A DNA stretch of 21,757 nt from CAYXRK01 sp964467615. Its GTDB lineage: Bacteria > Hydrogenedentota > Hydrogenedentia > Hydrogenedentales > GCA-2746185. The position numbers were made by a program, and so were the translations under genes. Position 1 is the first letter of the stretch, and every line of letters begins with the position of its first letter. This document shows positions 1-9,635 of the stretch, piece after piece. The notes under the pieces were generated by a model, which ran no database searches, had not been told where the DNA came from, and was given only the letters and a program-made list of their open reading frames with translations. The stretch lies in assembly GCA_964467615.1 (NCBI GenBank), contig CAYXRK010000074.1, positions 1 through 21,757 on the forward strand, read 5' to 3'.

Positions 1-729
1 CTTGATCTCGCGCCACATGCGATGCGTCTTGCTGTACGGGCGATCAAATTCCCCATTGATCGCCAGCACCGGAATGGTGACGCTCTTCAGGTCGATTTCG
101 AGCGGGGCTCGAAACGACGAGGCAGCGGCCGAAGCACTCGCCCCTTCGCCGCCGGCGGTCCGCCGCGCCGCGGCCCGCTCGCGCAAGCGCTGGAACGCGG
201 CCGCCTCCGCGCCCTGCGGCTCCGGCATCTCGGGATCGAGCGTCGCCACTTGGGTGCGAACGGTTTCGTCCGTCTCACCGATCCCCGAACCGCCGAACGC
301 AGCGGTAATAAACTTCTCGGGATGACTCGCGAGCAGCCGCCCCGTTATGCCCCCGCCCATCGAGTAGCCGTGGATGTGCGCCTTGTCGATGTGCAGGAGA
401 TCCATCAACTCAATGACGTCCTCGGCGCGGCCAGAACCATTCGGTTCGGGCTTGTCGCTCTCGCCGTGGTTTCGATTGTCGAGCGCGACTACGCGGTGGT
501 CCTTCGCCAGCGCCTCGGCGATGCCCGTCCCAAACCACATGCGCTGCGCGGTGTCGGTATACCCGTGAATCAGAACGACCCACGATCCCTGATCGCCCAG
601 CGTCAGGTAATGGATTTTGACTCCGTCCGAAGCGGTGAAGAAATCGCTCTTCGGTCCCTCCGCGATTGCGAATGGCGTGACAAGCAACAGGAAAAACGCA
701 ACGGTCGCAACTGCCCTTCGTTGGCCCAT
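1..729 (-). CDS. Secreted alpha/beta hydrolase (3' end beyond window)
   Basis: Reading leftwards from an ATG at 729, the frame stays open for 243 codons to the window edge, so the C-terminus is missing. Residues 1-23 form a signal peptide: a short basic start, a hydrophobic run (VAFFLLLV) and an AIA-E cleavage site, so the enzyme is probably exported. The fold markers of the alpha/beta hydrolase superfamily follow: an oxyanion HG (residues 55-56), a DNRNHGESDKP stretch (84-94), the nucleophile elbow GYSMGG with Ser123, and a likely acid Asp229 in NGEFDRPY. The catalytic His would lie outside the window. An Ala/Arg-rich insert at about 172-207 falls in the lid position. An AGGAG lies about 8 nt before the ATG. 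The substrate cannot be told. The gene is divergent from the PKS gene, but its signal peptide argues against an intracellular off-loading thioesterase. Confidence 0.85.
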   Translation of the reverse strand, partial: MGQRRAVATVAFFLLLVTPFAIAEGPKSDFFTASDGVKIHYLTLGDQGSWVVLIHGYTDTAQRMWFGTGIAEALAKDHRVVALDNRNHGESDKPEPNGSGRAEDVIELMDLLHIDKAHIHGYSMGGGITGRLLASHPEKFITAAFGGSGIGETDETVRTQVATLDPEMPEPQGAEAAAFQRLRERAAARRTAGGEGASASAAASSFRAPLEIDLKSVTIPVLAINGEFDRPYSKTHRMWREIK

Positions 730-924
730 GAGTGAGGACTCCTAGTCTGTACGTAGTGAGTCCAGAGCATACCAAGTTTTCCTGAATCTTCAAACAGTAC
801 GATTTTCAAGTCCCTCTGCGCGACATTCCTACCGAAAAATGGCCGGTCCTCGCGGCCGTCCGCCGCGCTCATTGTTCGGCCTTTGCCGGGGCCTCGCAAG
901 GTCTTGCGTTAATCATCTAAACAT

Positions 925-953
925 ATTATAGTACACGAACATTGCGTTATAAT
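925..953. promoter_or_regulatory. Possible overlapping divergent promoter in the 735-1045 intergenic region
   Basis: The 316-nt gap between the hydrolase and the PKS gene holds no convincing gene. It contains an AT-rich patch in which ATTATA (925-930) and TATAAT (948-953) are exact inverted copies 17 nt apart. Each is a consensus -10 hexamer for one of the two divergent genes, and each sits where the -35 element of the other would be. No good TTGACA-like -35 is present, so this is a suggestion from sequence only. Confidence 0.35.
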
Positions 954-1045
954 AAGTACACACGATACACAACTTCGCGCGGTACGCGCAGTCCGAACCC
1001 CGGACATCATCGTCCTGATGCGGGACCATCGAGGAGGGCGGAGCA

Positions 1046-4000
1046 TTGGAAAGCACCACCGCGGCGTGTTCGGGCCCCATCGCGATCATCGGCATGGCGT
1101 GCAAGCTGCCCGATGCCCCCGGCATCGAAGCGTTCTGGGACAACTTGGCGCGCTCACGCCAATGCATCACACGCTTCGGGCCGGATGAGGCCGAGCCGTC
1201 GTTCATATCGCCCGTTGACATTCACGACAAGCGGTTCGTCGGGGCGGTCGGCGTGCTGCAAGACAGCGACAAATTCGATGCCCGATTTTTCGGATTCACG
1301 CCCAGAGAGGCCGAGATCGTCGATCCTCAACAGCGGGTCCTTCTCGAATGCGCTTGGACCTGCCTCGAACACGCGGGCCGCGCGGGATCGGGACCCGGAA
1401 GTGTGATTGGCGTTTACGCCGCCGCGAGCACTCCGACGTACCTAATCGATAACCTCCTGTCCGACCCCGCTATTGTTCGTCGCGAAGGCGCCGCGGCACT
1501 GGTCATCGCAAACGACAAGGACTATGCGGCGGCCCGCATCTCGCACAAGCTCGATTTGCATGGGCCGAGCGTGACCGTGCAGTCGGCGTGCTCCAGTTCG
1601 CTCCTTGCGGTCCATCTCGCGTGCGCTGCGCTGCGCGCCGACGATTGCAACATGGCGCTCGCCGGAGGGGTTTGCATTCGCTCCGCGCAGCGGGCCGGAC
1701 ATGTATACCGGCCAGGCGGGTTCGAGTCCGCGGATGGAGCATGCCGCCCCTTCGACGCCGCGGCCTCGGGGACCGTTTGGGGAAACGGGGCGGGCGTGGT
1801 CCTATTGAAACCGCTCAACGCCGCGCTCCTCGACGGAGATTGCGTTTACGCCGTCATACTCGGTTCCGCCGCGACGAACGACGGGGCCGGGAAGGCCGCG
1901 TTCACGTCGCCCACAATAGCCGGACAGGCCGCTGCCATCGAGCGCGCGCTCACCAACGCTGGAATCTCGGCGGACGCGATCTCGTACGTCGAGACCCACG
2001 GCACGGGAACTCCGGTGGGCGACCCCATCGAGATCGAGGCGTTGGCGCGAGCATTTCGCGGGCACACGGACCGCAATGGCTACTGCCGGATCGGCACGCT
2101 GAAATCGATGATCGGGCATCTCGACGCCGCCTCCGGTGTCGTGGGACTTATCAAGACGGCCCTCGCGTTGCATCACGAACAAATTCCGGCGAGCCTCGGC
2201 TACGAGACTCCGAATCCGAATATCCATTTCGAGGAGACACCGTTTTACGTCAATACGACGCTTGTCGATTGGCCGCGAGGACCGGCAGAGCGAATTGCGG
2301 GAGTCAGCGCGTTCGGCGTCGGCGGTGGAAATGTTCACGTCATCGTCAAGGAAGCGCCTCCCCGTACGACGTCCCCAAGCACGCGGCGATCTCATTTGCT
2401 TCCCGTTTCCGCTCGCTCGGAGCAGGGTCTTCGCGAGGGAATCGACAAACTTTGCAATCATCTCGCTCTCGAGTCTCCAGACGTCGGTGACGTCGCGTTC
2501 ACGCTCCAACAAGGCCGCCGCGCCTTCGAGTTTCGGAGCTTCGCGATCGCGGAGGACGCCGATGACGCCATCGACGGCCTAGAGCGTTGCAAGGGCCTCA
2601 TTCACCGAGCGCCGAACGAACCGCCGGAGCTGGTGTTCCTGTTTCCGGGCCAGGGTGCGCAGTATCCAGGCATGCTGAACGGTCTCTATCAGGAGTTGAG
2701 TATCGTTCGACGGTGCGTTGACGAGTGCTGCGATGCGCTGGCCGGATTCGTGGAGCACGACATTCGGGGCCTAATCACCTCTGCGCGGGACACGTCGGAA
2801 TCGCGCGAACTTCTTGATCAGACCGCATGCACGCAACCGGTGCTGTTCGTGGTCGAATACGCCTTGGCGGACCTTTGGATGCATTGGGGCGTGCGTCCCG
2901 CCTCCATGATCGGTCACAGCATCGGCGAGTATGTCGCCGCTGTGCTTGCCGGTGTATTTGATCTGTCCGAAGCCCTGAAGCTCGTCGCGCTTCGGGGGAA
3001 GCTGATTCAGGGGTTGCCGCCCGGAGCGATGCTCGTAGTCCACGCAGATCGCGTGCAGTGCGAGTCGTTGATTGAAGATGTGCTCGACGTGGGGGCCGTC
3101 AATACGCCTGGCTCGTGCGTGCTGTCCGGCGCGATGGACGATATCGAACGGGCCGAGCGCCTGCTCGCCGAACGCGGTGTTGCGTGCCGACGAATTCGTG
3201 TGTCGCGCGCGTTCCATTCGCGCATGGTGACGCCGATCCTCGAGGAGTTCGAGGAGCACGTCGCGGGACTTCATCTATCATTGCCCAAGATTCCATTCGT
3301 GTCCAACGTGACGGGTGATTGGATCACTCCGGTGCTCGCGACGTCGCCCCGGTACTGGTCCGATCACATTCGCTCGACGGTCAAATTTTCCGAGGGCTTC
3401 CTGAAAGCGGTGGTCCCCGGCGGGTTGTTCCTCGAAGTCGGGCCGGGAGACACGCTGACCCGCGCGGCCCAGGCGCATCTCGATCGCTCCGAGCATCACC
3501 GCGCCGTTTCCTCACTGCCAGTGGCGCGAACCCACGCGCTGCACCGAATCGACCACGCCCTGGGAACGCTTTGGTGCAACGGCGTCATGCCAGATTGGAG
3601 CACGCTTTACGAGGGCGAGGAACGACACCGCGTACCTCTGCCGACGTACTCATTCCAGCGCGAGTCGTACTGGATAGCCCCGCCGCGCCGCGGAATCGGC
3701 CGGCCCGACGTCGACGCGGCCAGCACGCAATCACGCGCGCGAGTTTCGCTCTATCGTCCCGTGTGGAAGCGTTCCCCCGGTTCGCCTGACCGGAAGAGGA
3801 ATCCGGCGTCCGGCGCGTGTCTCGTATTTTCGGACGGCTCGCCGCTTGCCTCCGAAACCGAGAAGCAGCTGAGTGCGCTCGGAAGCGTGGTCGTGGTCGT
3901 TCGCGGAGGAGAGCGCTTTGAACGCCAAGACACCAACGCTTTTCGTATCAACTCCGCTCGACGCGAGGACTTCGTTCTCCTCGTTGAGAAACTTAATGAG

Positions 4001-5596
4001 CGTGGGTTTCTTCCCGACAGAATCGTCTACTTTTCCAGTCACGGCCGCGAGGGAGACGCTGGCGCGAGCGAGGTAGGCCGTAAGAACACAGCCCTGTATG
4101 GTCCGTTGTTTCTCGCTCAAGTCCTCGCCGAAATCTCGGTGCGCGCCGCCGCCATCACGATAGTCACTCGAAATTTGCTTGATGTGCTGGGGAACGAAAC
4201 GGTTGGGCCGGAGGAATCGCTCTTTCTTGGGCCAGCGAGGGTCATTCCCCTTGAGTACAAAAACTTGACCTGCGAACTTGTCGACGTATCGGACGATTGT
4301 GACCACAACCATCTCGCTCTAACCGCCGCCGAGTTGATCAACGGATCCGCCGAACACGATGCGAGAGGCGTGTCGGCGATCCGTTTCGGACATCGTTGGC
4401 GTCCGGCGTATGAACCCGTCCCTGCGGTCCAGACCGTCACGTGTCCGTTCCGGGAAGACGGCGTCTACCTCATCACGGGCGGGCTCGGCGCGCTCGGTCT
4501 AGTCACGGCGGAGGCGATCGCGGGCCGCGTGAACGCCACGATCCTGTTGGCGTCGCGAACAGCGTTGCCCGCCCGCGCGGATTGGGGCGATTGGCTCGCG
4601 ACCCACACTGGCGCTGATGCCGTCTCGAAGCGAATTTCGGCCATCAATCGCATCGAGGCGCTTGGAAGCACAGTGGACACGGTCGCGGCCGACGTTTCGA
4701 AGGAACGCGACGTGCGCGAACTGGCCGAAACTATCGGGGGCCGCTTCGGGGCGCTGCACGGGATCGTCCATGCCGCCGGATCGGCCAGCGGCAAGACGAT
4801 CCACGCGTGTACGGAGATAGGACGAGAATCGATTCTGCAAACGAAGGTCGAAGGCACAAGGCTTCTTGCCGAGGTGTTCGATCTGCGCGCGCTCGATTTC
4901 GTGGCGTTCTATTCGTCCATCTCGTCGATCGCGCCCGTTCCGGGGCAAGTGTTCTACGCGTCCGCCAACGCTTTCATGGACGCCTTTGCGCGCGCGCTCC
5001 GCGCGGACGGCGTCAACGCTATCGCGATCAACTGGGACGCCTGGAAAGGCGCCGGTATGGCGCAACGCTTTGTCGACGAACACGGCGACGCATTCGGCGT
5101 TGCTCTGGAAAACGCGATCGACCCGGAGGAAGGCGCGGACACTCTCGTTCGGGCGCTCACCGCGCAAGGGCCGCAATTGGTCGCCTGCCGTGGCGAGGTC
5201 GAGGACCCCGGCCGGTATGGCCCGTTCGTTTCGGCGACGGCGGATCGGCGGTCTCAATCGGGCGCGTCCGGTCCGCGTCCCGATTTAGGTGTTGAGTTCG
5301 TTGCGCCGGGATCGACGGAGGAGAACTGGCTCGCGGCATTGTGGGAGGAATGTCTTGGTATCAGCGGTATCGGCGTCAACGACAACTTTTACGATCTCGG
5401 CGGTCACTCGCTGCTCTTCGCGAACCTGGCGGAGTTCCTCGCCGAGCGCCACGCCGTGGCGGCCCCGCTGAGCATGTTCTACGAATGCAAAACCATCGCG
5501 GAACAAGCGATATTCATCCGAGACTTGCCCGCCGGGCCGCCCGAAGATCGCATGCCGGCGATGACGCCCCTGCGCGGGCAAACAACTACCGGGTGA
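1046..5596 (+). CDS. Single-module type I polyketide synthase (KS-AT-KR-carrier)
   Basis: This 1516-aa multidomain synthase extends an acyl chain by one malonyl unit and reduces the beta-keto group. Ketosynthase, about 9-430: active-site Cys182 in SACSSSL, plus the histidine motifs VETHGTGTPVGDP and KSMIGHLDAASG. Acyltransferase, about 530-850: FPGQGAQYPGM, nucleophile Ser625 in GHSIGE, and RAFHS, which fits malonyl rather than methylmalonyl specificity. A KR structural subdomain follows from about 905. Catalytic KR, about 1140-1320: TGGLGALG at 1144-1151 and Tyr1304 in YASAN. Carrier, about 1425-1500: phosphopantetheine Ser1455 in DLGGHSL, an NRPS-like carrier sequence. No DH, ER or TE is seen, so the expected product is a beta-hydroxyacyl thioester. 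The start is TTG, chosen because GAGGAGG lies about 8 nt upstream. The condensation-domain gene follows after 33 nt and is probably co-transcribed. Confidence 0.95.
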   Translation: MESTTAACSGPIAIIGMACKLPDAPGIEAFWDNLARSRQCITRFGPDEAEPSFISPVDIHDKRFVGAVGVLQDSDKFDARFFGFTPREAEIVDPQQRVLLECAWTCLEHAGRAGSGPGSVIGVYAAASTPTYLIDNLLSDPAIVRREGAAALVIANDKDYAAARISHKLDLHGPSVTVQSACSSSLLAVHLACAALRADDCNMALAGGVCIRSAQRAGHVYRPGGFESADGACRPFDAAASGTVWGNGAGVVLLKPLNAALLDGDCVYAVILGSAATNDGAGKAAFTSPTIAGQAAAIERALTNAGISADAISYVETHGTGTPVGDPIEIEALARAFRGHTDRNGYCRIGTLKSMIGHLDAASGVVGLIKTALALHHEQIPASLGYETPNPNIHFEETPFYVNTTLVDWPRGPAERIAGVSAFGVGGGNVHVIVKEAPPRTTSPSTRRSHLLPVSARSEQGLREGIDKLCNHLALESPDVGDVAFTLQQGRRAFEFRSFAIAEDADDAIDGLERCKGLIHRAPNEPPELVFLFPGQGAQYPGMLNGLYQELSIVRRCVDECCDALAGFVEHDIRGLITSARDTSESRELLDQTACTQPVLFVVEYALADLWMHWGVRPASMIGHSIGEYVAAVLAGVFDLSEALKLVALRGKLIQGLPPGAMLVVHADRVQCESLIEDVLDVGAVNTPGSCVLSGAMDDIERAERLLAERGVACRRIRVSRAFHSRMVTPILEEFEEHVAGLHLSLPKIPFVSNVTGDWITPVLATSPRYWSDHIRSTVKFSEGFLKAVVPGGLFLEVGPGDTLTRAAQAHLDRSEHHRAVSSLPVARTHALHRIDHALGTLWCNGVMPDWSTLYEGEERHRVPLPTYSFQRESYWIAPPRRGIGRPDVDAASTQSRARVSLYRPVWKRSPGSPDRKRNPASGACLVFSDGSPLASETEKQLSALGSVVVVVRGGERFERQDTNAFRINSARREDFVLLVEKLNERGFLPDRIVYFSSHGREGDAGASEVGRKNTALYGPLFLAQVLAEISVRAAAITIVTRNLLDVLGNETVGPEESLFLGPARVIPLEYKNLTCELVDVSDDCDHNHLALTAAELINGSAEHDARGVSAIRFGHRWRPAYEPVPAVQTVTCPFREDGVYLITGGLGALGLVTAEAIAGRVNATILLASRTALPARADWGDWLATHTGADAVSKRISAINRIEALGSTVDTVAADVSKERDVRELAETIGGRFGALHGIVHAAGSASGKTIHACTEIGRESILQTKVEGTRLLAEVFDLRALDFVAFYSSISSIAPVPGQVFYASANAFMDAFARALRADGVNAIAINWDAWKGAGMAQRFVDEHGDAFGVALENAIDPEEGADTLVRALTAQGPQLVACRGEVEDPGRYGPFVSATADRRSQSGASGPRPDLGVEFVAPGSTEENWLAALWEECLGISGIGVNDNFYDLGGHSLLFANLAEFLAERHAVAAPLSMFYECKTIAEQAIFIRDLPAGPPEDRMPAMTPLRGQTTTG

Positions 5597-5629
5597 TTCG
5601 AAGACGCTCGCCCGTACGAGGCAGTGCCC

Positions 5630-6937
5630 ATGCAAATCGAAACGCCCGCGCCACGGCGGTACCCCGCATCGTTCGTACAGCAGCGGTTTTGGGACCTCGA
5701 TCGCGATATGCCCGGGGCCCCGTTTTACAACCATGCCGTGTGTGCTCGCTTACGCGGCATCGACGCGGCGCTTGTGCGCAAATGTATCGCCGCGGTATTC
5801 GAGCGCCACGAAATCTTGCGTACGCGCCTCGGCCTGGTTTCCGGCGAAGGACTTGTGCAAGAAGCGCTTCCGCCGCCCGCCGCGATAGAGTCTGGCGCCC
5901 TCGATAGCGGCTACGAACATAATACTAGAGACCTAGTTCAATATTTTTCAGATCAGGCAAAGCGAGTTCTCCCGCTGGAAGGCGCGCCCGCCGTTCGCGC
6001 GGCCCTGTTCGAACTGCCGTGCGCCGACGTGGTGTTTCTTCTCGTGAGCCACCCGTGCCTCCTGGACAACGCGTCGTCGCGATTGCTCGGTCGCGAGTTT
6101 GGGCTGTCGTACGGACAACTACTTTCCGGCGGCCAAATCCGCGTGCCGATGCCATGTCTTCAATACGGCGAATTTGCGTACTGGCAGCGCAAATGGTTCG
6201 ACGACACGCGGCGACGGCGGTATGCGGCGTTTTGGTCGCACTATCTTCGCGGCGCCTTACTGTCCGAGTTTCCGGATTGGCCCCATCCGGGCGGAACGTT
6301 CGCGCCGCGGAGAATTGTGTTTCACTTCGGGGCCTCCGTGAAGCGTGCCGTCGCCGCCGCCGCCGCTGAATTCCGCGCTGGGCCGGCTTCGATTTTTCTG
6401 ACCGCCTACTGCGCCGCGATCCATCGCGAGATAGTCGACGCCGTCGTACCGGTCGGCGTGCTGGTCGCCAATCGGGGCAGACCGGAAATTCAACACACGC
6501 TCGGAAACTTTGCGAACTCCGTCATAGTCCTCGTCGGACCGGACCTTCACGCCCCCTGGCCCCAGCGGGCGCGGGAAATCCACGGCGAATTGATGAAAGT
6601 GCTGCCCTACTCGGACCTTCCTTTGGACGTCTCGATAGAAAAATCGGCGACGGGCCGGCCCGCATACTCGATCCAATTCAATTACGAAGAAGAACTCGAG
6701 GAACAGTTTTCCGCGCCCTTCACCGTCGAACCCCTTGACCTTGATACCGGCTTTTCGAAATTCTTGCTAAGTCTGCATGTTATTGCGTCGCGCGACGGCC
6801 TTCAGTGTGCGTTGGTGCATGACTCGTCCGCGATTTCGGAGCAGACGGCCCGGTCGATTGTTGGAGAGTTGGTGGATGCGCTCGAACACATCACCGGCCG
6901 AGATTGTGTAATCGAGGAGAACTCCGTGGCGAGATAA
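5630..6937 (+). CDS. Free-standing condensation-domain protein (NRPS C / acyltransferase superfamily)
   Basis: This 435-aa protein is a lone condensation domain. C-domain core motifs appear in order: QQRFWDLD near the N-terminus, RHEILRTRL, the active-site region SHPCLLDN, YGEFAYWQ, LGNFANSVIVL and YSIQFNYEEE. Condensation domains join a carrier-bound acyl group to an amine or hydroxyl acceptor. In the HHxxxDG site the second His (His141) and the Asp (Asp146) are kept, but the first His is Ser140 and the Gly is Asn147. ATG 5630 is preferred because GAGG lies 8 nt upstream; a GTG at 5624 would leave only 2 nt. It follows the PKS gene by 33 nt, so the PKS carrier is the likely donor. No adenylation domain is attached or nearby. 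A PapA-like or SgcC5-like ester or amide synthase is the best analogy. The acceptor is unknown. Confidence 0.85.
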   Translation: MQIETPAPRRYPASFVQQRFWDLDRDMPGAPFYNHAVCARLRGIDAALVRKCIAAVFERHEILRTRLGLVSGEGLVQEALPPPAAIESGALDSGYEHNTRDLVQYFSDQAKRVLPLEGAPAVRAALFELPCADVVFLLVSHPCLLDNASSRLLGREFGLSYGQLLSGGQIRVPMPCLQYGEFAYWQRKWFDDTRRRRYAAFWSHYLRGALLSEFPDWPHPGGTFAPRRIVFHFGASVKRAVAAAAAEFRAGPASIFLTAYCAAIHREIVDAVVPVGVLVANRGRPEIQHTLGNFANSVIVLVGPDLHAPWPQRAREIHGELMKVLPYSDLPLDVSIEKSATGRPAYSIQFNYEEELEEQFSAPFTVEPLDLDTGFSKFLLSLHVIASRDGLQCALVHDSSAISEQTARSIVGELVDALEHITGRDCVIEENSVAR

Positions 6938-7000
6938 TGTTTGTGCCGTCCTCCCCGCGGAACACTCGTTTGATCTGGACCGAGACCTACGACTCTCGAA

Positions 7001-8332
<1,332 letters not shown>

Positions 8333-8435
8333 CCTTGGAACTCCTGAACGTTTGTCGATTTACTGCGTAGCTTGGATGCTCAGCGTAGCGGACTGCAAGT
8401 TCAATCGCCGGATTTTGGCGAAAAAACCGCCGTGG

Positions 8436-8609
8436 CGAAACAAAGGGAATTATCGCTTTAACTCCCTTGTGGGCAAGCCAGCGCGGAAAACAAGGATATT
8501 TTGAGAGTCTGAGTGACGAAGGCGTGTAAGGAGATGCATGAAATCCCCTTCATTTTAAGCTTTTCTTGACGACAAGGGAGTCAACTGGATAATGCCCGAA
8601 ACAAAGGGA
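8436..8609. repeat. 13-bp direct repeat, two copies
   Basis: CGAAACAAAGGGA occurs at 8436-8448 and again at 8597-8609, with 148 nt between the copies. The perfect inverted repeat ACTCCCTTGT / ACAAGGGAGT lies between them. Function unknown. Confidence 0.6.
8461..8581. repeat. 10-bp perfect inverted repeat with 101-nt spacing
   Basis: ACTCCCTTGT at 8461-8470 and its exact reverse complement ACAAGGGAGT at 8572-8581. The match continues imperfectly outward (TTA before the left arm, CAA after the right arm). The arms enclose 101 nt without a gene and could be the ends of a tiny remnant element, or chance. Confidence 0.45.
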
Positions 8610-8663
8610 TCTAGGTTTTCGAGTTTTTTGTGTGGCCTCGGTGACGCGATTTGTCATGTCTCT

Positions 8664-8686
8664 CGCAAAGCCGCAAAGTCGCAAAG
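8664..8686. repeat. Three CGCAAAG units with 8-nt period
   Basis: CGCAAAG begins at 8664, 8672 and 8680, a short perfect-period direct repeat. From general experience, similar CGCAAAG strings recur in intergenic DNA of many environmental bacteria. No function is assigned. Confidence 0.6.
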
Positions 8687-8997
8687 GACGTAGTGGTGGT
8701 GGTGTGGTGGGGCGGAATTGCCCCGTGGAGAAACAACCCTCTCCGCATTTTCGAGTTTTTGGTCAGCAAAATTGCGGTGAGTGTCAAGTGTTTCCTCGTG
8801 AATGGTGTGCTGTTGTCTACTTTATGATAATTTCTTGACATGCGCGACGATATTCTCTCCGAATAGCGCGGTATGAGGCGTTGATCTGGCCTCGGTATGC
8901 CTTTCATGGCACTCAAAACTCCGTTCTTGGGCCGAAAAACTCCGGCGATTTCGGAGCAAAATAGTCGTAAACCCTTGATATATAAGGGCGAAACTTC

Positions 8998-9026
8998 GAG
9001 GGAACCGCAGAGAAACCCTCTTTTTT
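8998..9026 (+). terminator. Possible hairpin with T-run
   Basis: GAGGG (8998-9002) can pair with CCCTC (9016-9020) across a 13-nt loop, followed directly by six T (9021-9026). The stem is short and no plus-strand gene lies just upstream, so this is a weak call. A second small palindrome (CCCTT 8972-8976 / AAGGG 8984-8988) precedes it. Confidence 0.3.
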
Positions 9027-9172
9027 GCGAGCTGGTTGGGTTTGTCAAGTGTTTATTCTTTCGCGTAGACACAACACCCCCTATTATATAGTCCAAGTCT
9101 GTTGACCTATGTTTTTGAAAAATGGCCGTGTTTATGGGTTGGAATGAATGTTTTCGAGGGGTGGGTTGGTAT

Positions 9173-9230
9173 GGCTTCGAGGTCGCGAAGCCCAGCTTAG
9201 CGGGTAATCGCGTACCAAGCTGCAACTTGG
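9173..9230. repeat. Two tandem palindromes upstream of the nucleotidyltransferase gene
   Basis: Perfect 7-bp inverted repeat GGCTTCG (9173-9179) / CGAAGCC (9186-9192) with a 6-nt loop. It is followed by CCAAG (9215-9219) / CTTGG (9226-9230) with a 6-nt loop. A further GCAACTTGG copy follows at about 9249. Paired small hairpins like these resemble REP-type interspersed repeats or a folded leader; no transposase is nearby. Confidence 0.5.
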
Positions 9231-9320
9231 ATACGAGGAAAGAGCGCAACTTGGGAACTTGGAAAACTGGCTGACGTGGAAGGAGAAGAGCTTCGGAGGA
9301 ATGAAGTAGGATTGTTCATC

Positions 9321-9626
9321 ATGAGCCTTGTCGAAAGCGTACAAAGCGAAACTGCGGATCTGTGTAGGCAGTACTTCGTCGAAAGGCTTGATGTGTTCGG
9401 TTCGGCGACGTCTGTCGACTTCGATCCGAAGACGAGCGATTTGGATTTTCTCGTGACGTTCCAGCCCTGCACGCCCGAGGAGCACGCGAACCGATACTTT
9501 GGCTTGCTGTTCGCCCTCGAAGAATTGTTTGGCCGTCCGGTTGACTTGGTCGAGGACAAGGCCATTAACAACCCCTACTTCCGCGAAGCCGTCGAAGAAT
9601 CCCGGCAACTCGTCTATGGAGCGTGA
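9321..9626 (+). CDS. MNT-type nucleotidyltransferase
   Basis: This 101-aa protein has the minimal nucleotidyltransferase core. GSATSVDFDPKTSDLDFLV supplies the Gly-Ser and the Asp-x-Asp metal-binding pair, and the later PVDLVED supplies a third acidic position, so the active site looks intact. Relatives transfer nucleotides to RNA or protein and often act as the antitoxin half of MNT-HEPN pairs or as type IV toxins. No HEPN partner gene is present here. ATG 9321 gives the usual family length, with AGG about 10 nt upstream; a GTG at 9276 would add 15 residues (EGEELRRNEVGLFI) but has no Shine-Dalgarno sequence. The stop lies 9 nt before the methyltransferase start, so the gene is probably the first of an operon with the restriction-modification genes. 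The biochemical role is unknown. Confidence 0.85.
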   Translation: MSLVESVQSETADLCRQYFVERLDVFGSATSVDFDPKTSDLDFLVTFQPCTPEEHANRYFGLLFALEELFGRPVDLVEDKAINNPYFREAVEESRQLVYGA

Positions 9627-9635
9627 GGCGCGACG

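Larger units (their letters stand above)
8333..9320. other. Gene-poor, AT-richer region with many short repeats and hairpins
   Basis: About 990 nt without a convincing gene. By eye it is clearly richer in A and T than either flank. The longest open frame (8611-9249, minus) encodes low-complexity, Ser/Thr/Arg/Lys-rich sequence with no domain and no Shine-Dalgarno sequence. The stretch holds several short direct repeats: a 13-mer at 8436 and 8597, TTTTCGAGTTTTT at 8616 and 8748, and TGTCAAGTGTTT at 8782 and 9043. It also holds several perfect inverted repeats, listed separately. It lies directly upstream of the nucleotidyltransferase and restriction-modification genes and may be the left edge of an acquired segment. 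That is inference; no integrase gene or flanking direct repeat was found. Confidence 0.6.

Noticed and set aside
22..735. 237-codon plus-strand open frame opposite the hydrolase
   Set aside because: Arg-rich antisense shadow; the minus strand encodes a clear signal peptide and alpha/beta hydrolase motifs over the same bases.
8664..8686. Possible CRISPR-like short repeats
   Set aside because: Units are only 7 bp with a 1-nt gap, no spacers, and no cas genes in the window.
8611..9249. 212-codon minus-strand open frame in the gene-poor region
   Set aside because: Low-complexity, Thr/Ser/Arg/Lys-rich translation including a poly-Thr run and sequence made by the CGCAAAG repeats; no domain, no Shine-Dalgarno sequence.
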